DNA of 64,000 nt from Bradyrhizobium sp. CCGUVB1N3 (GCF_024199925.1 NZ_JANADR010000001.1:2108001-2172000); one strand, 5' to 3'; shown: positions 8,260 to 16,888, counted from the stretch's first letter. The notes: generated from the sequence alone by a model not told the origin. Program-made: numbers and translations.

Positions 8260-8456
8260 CCGGATTACAATGGCCTGGTTCCGTGAGGAATGGCCCAGCC
8301 CGGGCGGCCACCCGAGCTGGGCCGCCGATCGATCGGATCGATGCCCACCGAAGCCTTGAGGGCTGCGTTTCGTAGCAAGATCGCGATCGGCACTTCATCG
8401 GGACCCGCATGGTTGAACGAACTTCAGGTTCGCATCACAAGGGAGGGTCGAGGAAG
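8260..8456 (+). ncRNA. candidate IS110 bridge RNA / left-end non-coding region
   Basis: IS110-group elements encode a bridge RNA in the non-coding left end just upstream of the transposase. Here about 200 bp upstream of the transposase ATG hold no gene but are highly structured. An 8-bp stem GGCCCAGC (8292-8299) pairs with GCTGGGCC (8316-8323), extended by CGGG/CCCG around a 6-nt loop. A second hairpin CGAAC-TTCAG-GTTCG lies at 8418-8432. Exact RNA ends and target or donor loops cannot be fixed from one copy. Confidence 0.4.
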
Positions 8457-9428
8457 ATGGCCAAGCGTATCACGATCTGTGCCGGGATCGATACCGGCAA
8501 GCGCAAACTTGACGTGGCAGTCGATGGCTGTTCGGAGCCGTTGCAGGTCGAGAACACACCGGAAGGCTACAAGGTGCTGGTGGAATGGTTGCAGCGCCGG
8601 AAGGTCAAACGGGTCGGGATCGAGGCGAGCGGGGGCTATGAGCGGGCGGTCGTCGCCGAGCTGCGACGCAAACGTTTTGTCGTCGTGGTCTTTCAGCCGG
8701 TCCAGGTGCGCGCCTTTGCCATGTTCCACCTGCAGCGGGCCAAGAATGACAAGATCGATGCAGCGCTGATTGCAGCCTGCACCGCCGCGGCCAAGAAGAT
8801 CCACCCCGCTCCGGATCCTCGGCTGGGGCCCTTTGCCGAGCATCTGACAATGATCGAGCAGATCGGAGAGGATATTGCAAAGCTCAAAAACCGGTTGGAG
8901 AGCTGCCGCAACGCGCGTATCCAGAAGCTCTGGAAGGAGCAGATTGCTCTCTTGGCCAGGCACAAACGAGCCGAGTTCAAGGCTCTGGTGGCAGCGATCC
9001 GCAAGCATCGCGATCTCGCCGAACGGCTCGATCTGATCTACGGCGTCGCCGGCAGCGGCCTTCCGACTGCGGTTTCCATCCTGATCAGGATGCCCGAGAT
9101 TGGCCAGGTCACGCGCGAGCAAGCCGCAGCCCTCGTCGGGCTTGCGCCTTACGACAACGACAGCGGCGATCACGTTGGCGTCCGTCACATCGAAGGCGGG
9201 CGCGAACGCTTGCGCCGGGCGCTCTACACCGCGGCTCTACCGGCATCATTCCGCTGGAATCCGCAGCTCATGGCCCTGTACAACCGGCTGATCGCCGCCG
9301 GCAAGGGCCACAAGCGCGCGCTCATCGCCTGTGCCAGGAAGCTGCTCGTCGTCATCAACGCCGTCGTCGCACGCGGAACGCCGTGGCTCGCCGAACCGCC
9401 CAAAATCGCGAGCGTGCCCGCCACCTGA
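8457..9428 (+). mobile_element. IS110-family RNA-guided transposase (DEDD recombinase)
   Basis: The 323-aa product has both IS110 domains. The N-terminal RuvC-like DEDD domain shows D12 (GIDTGKRKLDVAV), E56 (GIEASGGYE), and D98/D101 (KNDKIDAALIA). The C-terminal Transposase_20 domain starts near residue 195 (YGVAGSGLPTAVSIL) and carries AALVGLAPYDNDSG, GVRHIEGGRERLRRALYTAA and a candidate catalytic Ser near residue 264 (ALPASFRWNP). The start at 8457 is chosen over 8409 for its purine-rich upstream region and family alignment. The frame is intact, so the element may be active. No terminal inverted repeats are expected for this family, and the ends were not located. Confidence 0.9.
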
Positions 9429-9485
9429 TCGCGTTTCTTTGTTCGGCCGAAGCACCGTTTCTTCGTCCCGACCTGCCCTCGCAAA

Positions 9486-9586
9486 TGACGCCGCGCACAG
9501 CGGCCGTCAAGGCTGGCCGTCGTGCCGGCCTCGCCTCACATCCGCCGCTGCCAGGCCACGCCTTGACGGCCACGAGCACGGCGTCA
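9486..9586. repeat. long interrupted inverted repeat downstream of the IS110 transposase
   Basis: TGACGCCG (9486-9493) pairs with CGGCGTCA (9579-9586), and inside it GGCCGTCAAGGC (9502-9513) pairs perfectly with GCCTTGACGGCC (9560-9571). It could be a genomic palindromic repeat or part of the IS right flank. Confidence 0.6.
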
Positions 9587-9650
9587 TCCTCCCGGCAATC
9601 GGACGTCGTCTTAATGGTTGCTACGGCACTACCCAACCCAGGCGCCGACG

Positions 9651-10307
9651 TTACGGCTCACCAACCTTGAACGGCTCTTCCTTGCCGGGCGGCACCGTCT
9701 CCTCCGCCATGGCAAGCAGCATCGCGACCATCACGTAGTTGCCGGCGACCGCGGTGAGATCGACGATCTGCTGATCGTTGAAGGCCTTCTTGGCCCGCGC
9801 ATAGGTCTCGTCCGAGACCTTCTTCGTCGTGGTGAGCTCGGTGACGAAGTCGTAGACCACCGCCTCCTCCTCGCTCATCGTCACCGGCCGCTTGTTGGTC
9901 TTGAGCTCGGCGATGAGCGCGGGCGAAAGCCCCGCCTTGGCCGCGATCGGCGCGTGCGCGAACCATTCCACCTGCGAACGCCACTGCCGCGCGATGACGA
10001 GGATGGCGAACTCGTTCAGCCTGGCCGGGACCGAGGTCTCCCAGCGCAAATAGTAGAACAGGTCGAACAGGCGCTGGCCAAGCACGGGACTGCGGATTAT
10101 CGGGTTGTAGGGACCGCCGATGCCCACGCTCGACACCTTCATGATCTGCTCGCCGAGCGGCCGCTGCTTCTCGTCGAGCTGATCCATGGTGAGCTGCGGG
10201 AAGCGCGGCTCCCTGCTGGTGGCGGGGGTTGCGAACATCGTAGCGGCGAACCAGCCGCCGGCTGCTGCGAGCGTCAGCGACGACAACCAGAGCGGCGTCG
10301 AATTCAT
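9651..10307 (-). CDS. carboxymuconolactone decarboxylase-family protein with N-terminal export signal
   Basis: The 218-aa product starts with a hydrophobic segment (PLWLSSLTLAAAGGWFAATM) that could be a signal peptide or anchor. The CMD/AhpD-like domain follows: NPIIRSPVLGQRLFDLFYYL, then NEFAILVIARQWRSQVEWFA, then HAPIAAKAGLS, and a C-terminal AVAGNYVMVAMLLAM helix. The redox CxxC of AhpD is absent, which places it with gamma-CMD-like proteins rather than peroxidase partners. GGGAGG precedes the ATG. Substrate unknown. Confidence 0.8.
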   Translation of the reverse strand: MNSTPLWLSSLTLAAAGGWFAATMFATPATSREPRFPQLTMDQLDEKQRPLGEQIMKVSSVGIGGPYNPIIRSPVLGQRLFDLFYYLRWETSVPARLNEFAILVIARQWRSQVEWFAHAPIAAKAGLSPALIAELKTNKRPVTMSEEEAVVYDFVTELTTTKKVSDETYARAKKAFNDQQIVDLTAVAGNYVMVAMLLAMAEETVPPGKEEPFKVGEP

Positions 10308-10386
10308 GCAGTCCTCCCGGCCGGTTTTTGTTATGTGGCCGAAAGGATGCTAGTTGAGTGACGCGACAGACACCAGAGTTGCTACG

Positions 10387-11199
10387 TCAAATTGCGCCGA
10401 TATCGGCAAGGCAGGCTTGCGTCAGCGTCATGCGGTCGGCGATGTGGCGGGGCTCGCGACAATCCATGTTGAGCGCGAACACGGTGCGCGCATCGTCCTT
10501 CTCGGCCCAGCCGACCATCCAGCCGAGCGAGCCCTGCTCCTTGCCCGTGAGGCCGGACTTGGCACGGATGATGGAGGAGCCGACTTTCGTCACCGGCAGG
10601 ATATCGCAGACGAGGTCCTGGCTGCGTTTCGAGATCGGCAGCGCGCGGCGCCGCAGCCGGTCGACGAAGTCGATCTGGTCCATGGGATCGATGCGCAAAT
10701 TGCCGGTCAGCCAGAACTGGTCGATGCCGCCACCGATGTCGCGATTGCCGTATTCGAAGAGGTCGACATAATTCTGCATCCGCTCCTGCCCGATGCGACG
10801 CGCGATCTCCTGATAGACCGGCACCGCGCTGACCGCGACGGCGCTGCGCAGCGTGTGATCCCTGTTCCAGGCCTCGATGTCGCGCTTCACGCCGTCCCAG
10901 GCGAAGACATCCTTGTCGGGGTCCTGCACCACGCCGGTTTCGAGTGCGATCAGCGAGTTCGGGATCTTGAAGGTCGAGGCCGGCAGCCGCGGCTCGGCAG
11001 AGCGTTCCTTGTCGCTCAGGATGATCATGTAGTCGTCGACCTTGTAGCCGACGAAGGTGCCGGCCGTGCCCGCATCCGCAAAGCGCCTGGCGAGGCTGTC
11101 GCGGACTTCGCTGAGCGGCGGCGCGACATTGGCGAGCGCGCGCGATGGCAGGATGGCGCTAGCTGCGAGAAGGCCGAGGGTGGAGCGACGGTTCAGCAA
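10387..11199 (-). CDS. class D (OXA-type) serine beta-lactamase
   Basis: All class D motifs are visible in this 270-aa protein: the active-site STFK at residues 75-78, S-x-V at 124-126 (SAV), YGN at 150-152, KSG at 214-216 and the GWMVGW block at 226-231. The N-terminus (MLNRRSTLGLLAASAILPSR) is a signal peptide with a paired Arg, so export may be by Tat or Sec to the periplasm. Substrate spectrum cannot be read from sequence. It is flanked by unrelated genes with no mobile element directly adjacent, so it is probably a resident chromosomal enzyme. Confidence 0.92.
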   Translation of the reverse strand: MLNRRSTLGLLAASAILPSRALANVAPPLSEVRDSLARRFADAGTAGTFVGYKVDDYMIILSDKERSAEPRLPASTFKIPNSLIALETGVVQDPDKDVFAWDGVKRDIEAWNRDHTLRSAVAVSAVPVYQEIARRIGQERMQNYVDLFEYGNRDIGGGIDQFWLTGNLRIDPMDQIDFVDRLRRRALPISKRSQDLVCDILPVTKVGSSIIRAKSGLTGKEQGSLGWMVGWAEKDDARTVFALNMDCREPRHIADRMTLTQACLADIGAI

Positions 11200-11276
11200 A
11201 GGCGATATCCGGTCAATGATCTCAGCGACAGTGCAGCCGATTTCGTGGTGAAACGATGACAGCGTTTTGGCGCGGT

Positions 11277-11540
11277 CTAACGCACCCGGCCTGACAGCCG
11301 CAGCACGAACACGAGCACCTCGGCGACGGCCTTGTAGAGGTCCGGCGGTATCTCGTCGCCGAGCTCGACCTTGGACAACGCACCGGCCAGCACCTCGTTC
11401 TCCTCGATCGGGATGTCGTGGGACTTTGCCAGTTCCACGATCTTAGCGCCGATCGTGCCCTTGCCCTTGGCGACGACCCGCGGCGCACCGCTGCCCTTCT
11501 CGTAGTGCAGGGCAATGGCGAGCTTGCTCTCCTCGCTCAT
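11277..11540 (-). CDS. stand-alone FlhB C-terminal-domain protein (EscU/YscU/HrcU family)
   Basis: The 87-aa protein matches only the cytoplasmic C-terminal domain of FlhB-type export switches: LAIALHYEKGSGAPRVVAKG, then KIVELAKSHDIPIEENEVLA, then ELGDEIPPDLYKAVAEVLVF. The membrane domain and the NPTH autocleavage site are absent; the chain begins where the post-cleavage fragment would. Its ATG overlaps the TGA of the upstream fliK-like gene (ATGA), so the two are translationally coupled. It may modulate the export specificity switch, as proposed for other FlhB-C homologues; inference. Confidence 0.85.
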   Translation of the reverse strand: MSEESKLAIALHYEKGSGAPRVVAKGKGTIGAKIVELAKSHDIPIEENEVLAGALSKVELGDEIPPDLYKAVAEVLVFVLRLSGRVR

Positions 11541-13174
11541 GTCGCGCGATCCAGAAAATGCCCGGCGCGGGCCGGTTGCGGCTGCGGCGGCGTGCCGTCG
11601 CGGATCACGATATCACCGGGCTTGAGATCGGCTTTGGCCAGCGCCTGGCTGAGCTCGCCGGCGCCGTCGCGCAATTGCTGCGCGGTGGCAGGGCGTTCCG
11701 CCCACATCCGCACAAAGGTCTTGTCGCCATTGAGCGTGATCAGCGCATGCACGGGACCGGCCGGCTCGACGTTGAGCGAGAAGCGCGCACGCCAGGCTTT
11801 TTTTGCTGGATCGTTCTCGCTGCCGCCACCGTCACGCGAGATCTCGAACTGCGCCATCGCGGTGCCTTGCGGCGTCGCGAAGGGAATTTCGAACGCCCAT
11901 TGCGGCACGGACGGATCGACGCGATGGCCGCTGGCATCGACGCGGTCCGGGAGCGAAGCGACCTGCAACAGCGTCTGCCGCGCGATCGCGGCTTCGGTGT
12001 CGTCGAGCAGCCGGTGCACAGTCTGGCTCAGCGGTGCATCCGATGCGAGCGAGGCCGTTGCGATCGTCTGCGGCGACGGCAGCGCACCGCGGAATGGCGG
12101 CGGCGCGGTGGCGGCGCGCAGCGTGACGTCGAAGCTGTGCGCGTCCTGCGCCGCCGCTTTGGGCACGGCGAAAGCGGCGCCCATCGCGTGCGGCAAGTCC
12201 TGCACGGCTTCCTGAAGCAGGCTCAGCGCGACGCCGGCGGACACGGCGCGCGGCAGCGCGCCTTCGGTCACCGCCTCGGCGAGCGCGGCGGCTGCGATGT
12301 TGGCGCCGCGCGGCGCTTGCAGCGTCTGGCCCGGGCTGGCTTCAGGTGATAGCGGCAGCGCCTGGAGCGCTTCGCCTGCGATGTGCTCGAACGATGTCAC
12401 GGCCTGCGCGACGGCTGCGGATGCGGCACGAAACGCGGTTGCCGGTGCCGCCACTTGCGGCACGGAGGTTTCAAGCGCGCCCGATGTTGCCGCCAACGTC
12501 TGGCGCAACACCAGCAGCGCCGCCTTCAGATCAGGAACGCTGCCGCTTGTAGGCATTGTGCCCGACGCCAGCGAGGCCTCGAGGAACAGCCCGGATTTCT
12601 GGAACGCGGACTCGATGTCTCCACCGTCGAGCTGCGGACTGAGCGGTGTCTGCTGCGCCAGCACGTCCAGCACGGCCTGCTTCAGCCCGGCCGGCAGATC
12701 GCTGCCGGTGACGACCGAGGCGAGATTGGCAAACAGCGGCGCCTGGCTGCCCTGCCTGGTCACGGCCTCAGTGGAGGCCACGGAGACGGCGATCTGCTCG
12801 AGCGGCGTCAGGAGATTACGCCCAGCGGTCGCGGCCGGCACAAGCGTGGGAGCGTCGGTGAGCGCGACCGCACCTGGCGTCAGCGTGACCTGATCGGTCG
12901 CCGCCCCGCCTGCCCCGTTGACGATCGCGAGCCGCACGGTGCCATCGTTCTGCGACACCGCAAGCTGGAGGTTCTGGCCCGGCGACAGCGCCACCTCCGA
13001 CATCACGTCGATCGAGAGGTTGGCGATCGCGATGCGCACGAGATTGTCGGCCGTCACGCTGACGACCTTGGCGTCGACGACGGAGCCCGCCTGGAGCACG
13101 AGCTCGGGCGTCGCCGCATCGGCCACGGAGGTGGCGGCGCTGACGGGAACGATCGAGCTTATCGGCGTCGGCAT
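11537..13174 (-). CDS. fliK: flagellar hook-length control protein FliK-like
   Basis: The 545-aa protein is rich in Ala, Val and Ser through residues 1-400, with low complexity and predicted disorder, as expected for a molecular ruler. Residues about 420-525 form the FliK C-terminal (Flg_hook) domain: WAFEIPFATPQGTAMAQFEI, then FSLNVEPAGPVHALITLNGD, then VRMWAERPATAQQLRDGAGE. FliK measures hook length and switches FlhB substrate specificity. It overlaps the FlhB-C gene by ATGA, which supports the role. No other flagellar genes are present. Confidence 0.8.
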   Translation of the reverse strand: MPTPISSIVPVSAATSVADAATPELVLQAGSVVDAKVVSVTADNLVRIAIANLSIDVMSEVALSPGQNLQLAVSQNDGTVRLAIVNGAGGAATDQVTLTPGAVALTDAPTLVPAATAGRNLLTPLEQIAVSVASTEAVTRQGSQAPLFANLASVVTGSDLPAGLKQAVLDVLAQQTPLSPQLDGGDIESAFQKSGLFLEASLASGTMPTSGSVPDLKAALLVLRQTLAATSGALETSVPQVAAPATAFRAASAAVAQAVTSFEHIAGEALQALPLSPEASPGQTLQAPRGANIAAAALAEAVTEGALPRAVSAGVALSLLQEAVQDLPHAMGAAFAVPKAAAQDAHSFDVTLRAATAPPPFRGALPSPQTIATASLASDAPLSQTVHRLLDDTEAAIARQTLLQVASLPDRVDASGHRVDPSVPQWAFEIPFATPQGTAMAQFEISRDGGGSENDPAKKAWRARFSLNVEPAGPVHALITLNGDKTFVRMWAERPATAQQLRDGAGELSQALAKADLKPGDIVIRDGTPPQPQPARAGHFLDRAT

Positions 13175-13229
13175 GTTTTCAGGGCCCGCGGAACGCGATC
13201 GACCCTAGCCGTCCGTCGTAAACCTCTCG

Positions 13230-14024
13230 TTAAGAACCTTGGGTCGGAAGCCCGTTCACGGCCTCGAGGACGGTCACCGCTGCGGCAAAATCCTTCAGCC
13301 GGGCGGCGCGGCGGCCGGCCGCCTCCTCATCCACGCCCCACTGATCGGCGTTCCAGTCCTCGTCGACATGGGCGGCGGCCCAGACCTGGTCGGCGTCGCG
13401 CGCCCGATGGGCCAGTGCGAGGGCCAGCAGCGCCGAGCCCGTCAGCGTCGTGATCACGTGCAGTGCCGCCACCGCCCAGGGATCGCTCGGCAGCGCCGCC
13501 CGCGCGACCGCGATCGCCTGCTCCGGCTGGGTGACATGCATGATGCCCTCGGACAGGATGAAATGCGCGCCAAGCGTCTCGGCCGCCCAGAACAGCACGG
13601 GGTCCCAATGCGCGGCCTCGCGCGCCACCAGGCCCTCGGGATGGCCGGCGCGGTAGAACAACAGGTCGGACTGGAAGTATTTTGCGAGGTTGTCGCGCAC
13701 GAGATCGACGCGGTCGACCACGCCCTCGACGACGCTGTTGGCGAGCCGGGTCAGCGGCATGGTCATGGGATCGATCGTCTCCGCCTGGCCGGCCCATTCC
13801 GCGGCGACCGCGTCGGCAAGCAGCTTTGCTGGGATGACGACCTGGCGGCCGGAGGGCGTCTTAATCGGCTTGCCGTCGAGCGTGATGGCAAAGCCGCCCT
13901 CGGCCTCCGCAGCGCCCGCCACCGCATAGAAGCGCTTGCGCAGGGGCGCACGGGAGGCAGCCCGCGCCGCCTCCTGTGGATCGAGCCGGGACTGGCCCGC
14001 AACCTCGTCAAACAATTCGCGCAT
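13230..14024 (-). CDS. ATP12-family F1F0-ATPase assembly chaperone
   Basis: The 264-aa product is a full-length ATP12 homologue. RKRFYAVAGAAEAEGGFAIT is followed by LDGKPIKTPSGRQVVIP, LADAVAAEWAGQAETIDPMT, MPLTRLANSVVEGV, then the conserved LLFYRAGHPEGLVAREAAHW region and the C-terminal DQVWAAAHVDEDWNADQWG. ATP12 binds the ATP synthase alpha subunit during F1 assembly in mitochondria and is retained in alphaproteobacteria. It acts in the cytoplasm. Confidence 0.92.
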   Translation of the reverse strand: MRELFDEVAGQSRLDPQEAARAASRAPLRKRFYAVAGAAEAEGGFAITLDGKPIKTPSGRQVVIPAKLLADAVAAEWAGQAETIDPMTMPLTRLANSVVEGVVDRVDLVRDNLAKYFQSDLLFYRAGHPEGLVAREAAHWDPVLFWAAETLGAHFILSEGIMHVTQPEQAIAVARAALPSDPWAVAALHVITTLTGSALLALALAHRARDADQVWAAAHVDEDWNADQWGVDEEAAGRRAARLKDFAAAVTVLEAVNGLPTQGS

Positions 14025-14098
14025 TCGGTTTTCGACCCTGATCCCTGGATGCTAGGCTTCTAAAGTAAGTCCGGCGGCCGATAAAGCGAGCGGCAGGC

Positions 14099-14545
14099 AT
14101 GAGGGAAATCGCGGGCATTTTGACCCTGTTCGCCGGGTTCTGGCCGGCCATCGCCGAGGCTGGTTTCCGCTCGCCGGAATCGCTGGTGCGCAACGTCTAT
14201 GGCTATTACGGGCGGGGTGCGCCGGAGCTCTCGAAAGGCCTGCCGCGGGATGCCGCGACCGCACGCCAGTTCTTCGATCCCAGCCTGCGCAAGGCCTGGA
14301 GCAGCCCGCGCAGCGAGCCCTACGATTTCCTGGTGCAGAGCCCGCGCTGGACGCTCGGCCCGGTGGCGATCTCGGTGCTTCGCAAGCAATATGACAAGAC
14401 CTACGTCGCGGCGCTGTTCGACAATAACGGCCGCCGGGTGACGCTGAACTTCATCCTGGTCAACGGACCGGAAGGCTGGCTGATCACCGACGTCGAGAGC
14501 CCGCATGACAGTCTGCGGATGTTTCTGGAGCAGTTTCGGAACTGA
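14099..14545 (+). CDS. secreted DUF3828-like (NTF2-like) protein
   Basis: The 148-aa product has a signal peptide (MREIAGILTLFAGFWPAIAE, cleavage likely after AEA near residue 21). The mature part, with ESLVRNVYGYYG, FFDPSLRKAW, YDKTYVAALFDNNGRRVTLN and GWLITDVESP, resembles small NTF2-like or DUF3828 domains that form a cone-shaped sheet. Purines precede the ATG (GAGCGGCAGGC). Divergent from the ATP12 gene. Function unknown. Confidence 0.7.
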   Translation: MREIAGILTLFAGFWPAIAEAGFRSPESLVRNVYGYYGRGAPELSKGLPRDAATARQFFDPSLRKAWSSPRSEPYDFLVQSPRWTLGPVAISVLRKQYDKTYVAALFDNNGRRVTLNFILVNGPEGWLITDVESPHDSLRMFLEQFRN

Positions 14546-14582
14546 TAGCATCGCGAGTGACGCGGTCTACCTCGTAGTCGGT

Positions 14583-14702
14583 GTCGTCCTGGCGAAAGCC
14601 AGGACCCATACCGCGTGATCCATCGAAAGGACATCGCGGCCAGTACCGACCACCTCATTAGATCCTGGGGCAATGGGTCCTGGCTTTCGCCAGGACGACA
14701 TT
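14583..14702. repeat. inverted repeat, GTCGTCCTGGCGAAAGCCAG type
   Basis: GTCGTCCTGGCGAAAGCCAG at the left is repeated inverted as CTGGCTTTCGCCAGGACGAC at the right, separated by about 75 bp. Each arm is itself a hairpin (CTGGC-GAAA-GCCAG). It belongs to the same class as the element at 21620-21757. Confidence 0.85.
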
Positions 14703-14717
14703 GAGGAAGCAACCAGG

Positions 14718-15029
14718 CTACCGGTTCGCGCACATGGCCGAATAGGTGCCGCGATCGGCGGGGCTCAGGCCTGCCCCGGCAGCGTCATCGAGGCATTTGC
14801 TGATGCGGTCGCTGAATGAGGGCCGTGGCGGCTGCCTGTAATCGTAGCTCGGCTTCGCATTGATCTGCGGGACTTTCGGTATCTCGATCTTCGGCGGCGG
14901 CGGCGGCGGGGGCGGCGGCGGCAACAGCGGCGAGGTGCCCGGCACCAGCGTCTGCGCGAAGCTGCCCTGCCCCGCCGCGAGCGCGGCCAGAACCACCAGG
15001 ATGGATAGCGTGGCCTTCATGGAGGACAT
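14718..15029 (-). CDS. hypothetical secreted proline-rich small protein
   Basis: The 103-aa product starts at ATG 15029, which has GGAGG about 8 nt upstream; the frame is open to 15113 without support. A signal peptide (ATLSILVVLAALAAGQGSFA) is followed by a run of about ten prolines and then the C-terminal DRISKCLDDAAGAGLSPADR segment with two cysteines. Such a Pro-run spacer plus Cys-containing tail recurs in small exported Bradyrhizobium proteins. Function unknown. Confidence 0.65.
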   Translation of the reverse strand: MSSMKATLSILVVLAALAAGQGSFAQTLVPGTSPLLPPPPPPPPPPKIEIPKVPQINAKPSYDYRQPPRPSFSDRISKCLDDAAGAGLSPADRGTYSAMCANR

Positions 15030-15060
15030 GTCGTGCGCCTCCGACAGTCTCACAACCCGA

Positions 15061-16260
15061 TTACTCTTCCGGCGCGTTCTCGATCGGATCAAATCTTGTT
15101 GCGTCGAGGCCAAGCAGGTTCCAGGACTGCTGCATGTGCTGCGGCAGTGGGGCGCTGGCGTCGATCACCCCGCCGCGCGGGTGCGGGATCACGATGCGGC
15201 GCGCGAGCAGATGCAGCCGGTTTTGCAGGCCACCCGGCAATTCCCAGTTCTCGATGTTGAAATATTTGGGATCGCCGATGATGGGATGGCCGATATGGGC
15301 CATGTGGGCGCGGAGCTGGTGCGTACGCCCGGTCACCGGCTTCAGCGACACCCAGGTCAGCTTGTTGCCGGCGGTCTCGACCACCGCGTAGTAGGTCACC
15401 GCGTGGCTCGCGCCCTCATCGCCATGTTGGGCGATGCGCATGATGGTGTCGTCCTCGCTCTCCTCCTTGGCGAGGAAGGTCGAGATGCGGCCCTGCTTCG
15501 GCTTTGGCAGCCCCGGCACCAGCGCCCAATAGATCTTGCGCGCCGAGCGCGAGCGGAAGGCGCCGGTGAGATGGGTCGCGGCAAAGCGCGTCTTCGCGAC
15601 CAACAGGCACCCCGACGTGTCCTTGTCGATGCGATGCACCAGGCGGGGCTTCTGCCCCTTGGCGTCGCGCATCACCTCCAGCATCTGGTCGATGTGCCGC
15701 GTGGTGCCGGAGCCGCCTTGAACGGCAAGCCCCGCCGGCTTGTTCAGCACGAGGACGTCGTCGTCCTCGTAGAGCGTCATCTCCTTGAGCGCCTGAAGCG
15801 TCTTTTGGGCGGCTTCGGAGAGCGCTCCGGGCAGTTTGGGCGCATCAAGCTTCAACGGCGGAATTCGGACGCTCTGCCCCTCCTCCAACCGGTCCTTGCT
15901 GTCGACGCGCTTGCCGTCGACGCGCAGCTCGCCTTTGCGCACGACGCGCTGAATGTGGGAGAACGACAGCCCCGGGAAACGCGCTTCCAGAAAGCGGTCG
16001 ACGCGCATGTTGTTCTCGTCGGCCGTCACGGTGACCGTCTGCACCTTGGTCGGCAGCAGCGCCTCGACGGGCTTTGCGGTCGTCGGCTCAGGCACACGCC
16101 GCTCGGCGCGCTCGCTAGCGAAACGCGGCGGCTTCGAACCCGGCTTGCCGCCCGGCCTCGGCCCTGCCTTCTGCGCGCTACGCGCCTTGAACGGACGCGC
16201 CTCCTTGCGCTCGTCGCGCGAGCGGGGCTTCGGATTGGTTCTCTTGATGCGGCGGCTCAT
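15061..16260 (-). CDS. RluA-family 23S rRNA pseudouridine synthase (RluC/RluD type)
   Basis: The 399-aa protein has a basic, disordered N-terminal extension (residues 1-70, rich in Lys, Arg and Pro), an S4 RNA-binding domain (about 82-140, MRVDRFLEARFPGLSFSHIQ), and the RluA catalytic domain. Its motif HRIDKDTSG (about 219-227) carries the catalytic Asp; KPVTGRTHQLRAHMAHIGHP follows near residue 310. RluC and RluD modify different uridines in 23S rRNA and cannot be separated here with certainty. The stop overlaps the start region of higA by 4 bp. Confidence 0.9.
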   Translation of the reverse strand: MSRRIKRTNPKPRSRDERKEARPFKARSAQKAGPRPGGKPGSKPPRFASERAERRVPEPTTAKPVEALLPTKVQTVTVTADENNMRVDRFLEARFPGLSFSHIQRVVRKGELRVDGKRVDSKDRLEEGQSVRIPPLKLDAPKLPGALSEAAQKTLQALKEMTLYEDDDVLVLNKPAGLAVQGGSGTTRHIDQMLEVMRDAKGQKPRLVHRIDKDTSGCLLVAKTRFAATHLTGAFRSRSARKIYWALVPGLPKPKQGRISTFLAKEESEDDTIMRIAQHGDEGASHAVTYYAVVETAGNKLTWVSLKPVTGRTHQLRAHMAHIGHPIIGDPKYFNIENWELPGGLQNRLHLLARRIVIPHPRGGVIDASAPLPQHMQQSWNLLGLDATRFDPIENAPEE

Positions 16261-16574
16261 GCGGTCTTTCCAAGCTTTCGTACCGACTGCGCTCTGGCAT
16301 GACGCGGCAATGAAGCAACCTGCGCCCCTACCTCTTTTTCCGCCAGCCGTAGCTCATATTGCTGCTGCAGGTTCATCCAGAATTGCGGGCTGGTGCCGAA
16401 CCAGTGGCCCAACCGCAGCGCGGTATCGGCGGTGATGCCGCGCTGACCATTGATGATGCTCGTCACACGGTTCACCGGCACATCGATCTGGCGCGACAGC
16501 TCCGCAGCGGTGACGCCGATCTCCCGCAATTCTTCGGCGAGATGTTCGCCGGGATGAATGGGAGTACGGGGCAT
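16257..16574 (-). CDS. higA: HigA-family antitoxin (XRE helix-turn-helix)
   Basis: The 105-aa product begins MPRTPIHPGEHLAEELREIG, the hallmark of HigA antitoxins, followed by the helix-turn-helix VTAAELSRQIDVPVNRVTSI and GITADTALRLGHWFGTSPQF. It binds and neutralises the upstream HigB toxin and autoregulates the operon. GGAGGG lies just before ATG 16574 and fixes the start. It sits 11 bp after higB and its stop overlaps the start of the pseudouridine synthase gene. Confidence 0.93.
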   Translation of the reverse strand: MPRTPIHPGEHLAEELREIGVTAAELSRQIDVPVNRVTSIINGQRGITADTALRLGHWFGTSPQFWMNLQQQYELRLAEKEVGAQVASLPRHARAQSVRKLGKTA

Positions 16575-16585
16575 AAGGCCCTCCT

Positions 16586-16870
16586 TCAATGATAGTCCAC
16601 GATCTCCACATCGACCGGACCCGGCGATCCCTCCGGCCAACTGAAGCAAATCCGCCATTGATCGTTGATCCGGATCGAAAACTGTCCGGCGCGATCGCCT
16701 TTCAGGGCTTCGAGCCGGTTGCCCGGCAATGCCGCCAAATCCGCCACGCTTGTTGCTGCGTCAAGGCGATCGAGACGTGTTTCGGCCTGCCGGGCAAATC
16801 CGGAAAATTCCCTGACGTGCTGGCCGGCGGCAAATCGCTCCGTGCGCTTGTCGCGGTAGCCGACGATCAT
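16586..16870 (-). CDS. higB: HigB-family mRNA interferase toxin (RelE fold)
   Basis: The 94-aa product begins MIVGYRDKRTERFAAGQHVR and contains LDRLDAATSVADLAALPGNR, FSIRINDQWRICFSW and VEIVDYH, the conserved core of HigB toxins that cleave mRNA on the ribosome. Arg and Tyr residues in the last two segments correspond to the usual catalytic face. Toxin first, antitoxin second is the standard higBA order. The open frame upstream of 16870 is rejected because it crosses the promoter and operator region. Confidence 0.92.
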   Translation of the reverse strand: MIVGYRDKRTERFAAGQHVREFSGFARQAETRLDRLDAATSVADLAALPGNRLEALKGDRAGQFSIRINDQWRICFSWPEGSPGPVDVEIVDYH

Positions 16871-16888
16871 GCATGAGGCGTAGCATGA

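Noticed and set aside
14880..14935. Proline run as a possible frameshift or sequencing error
   Set aside because: The frame is intact on both sides, with signal peptide before and Cys-containing tail after; it is a natural low-complexity linker.
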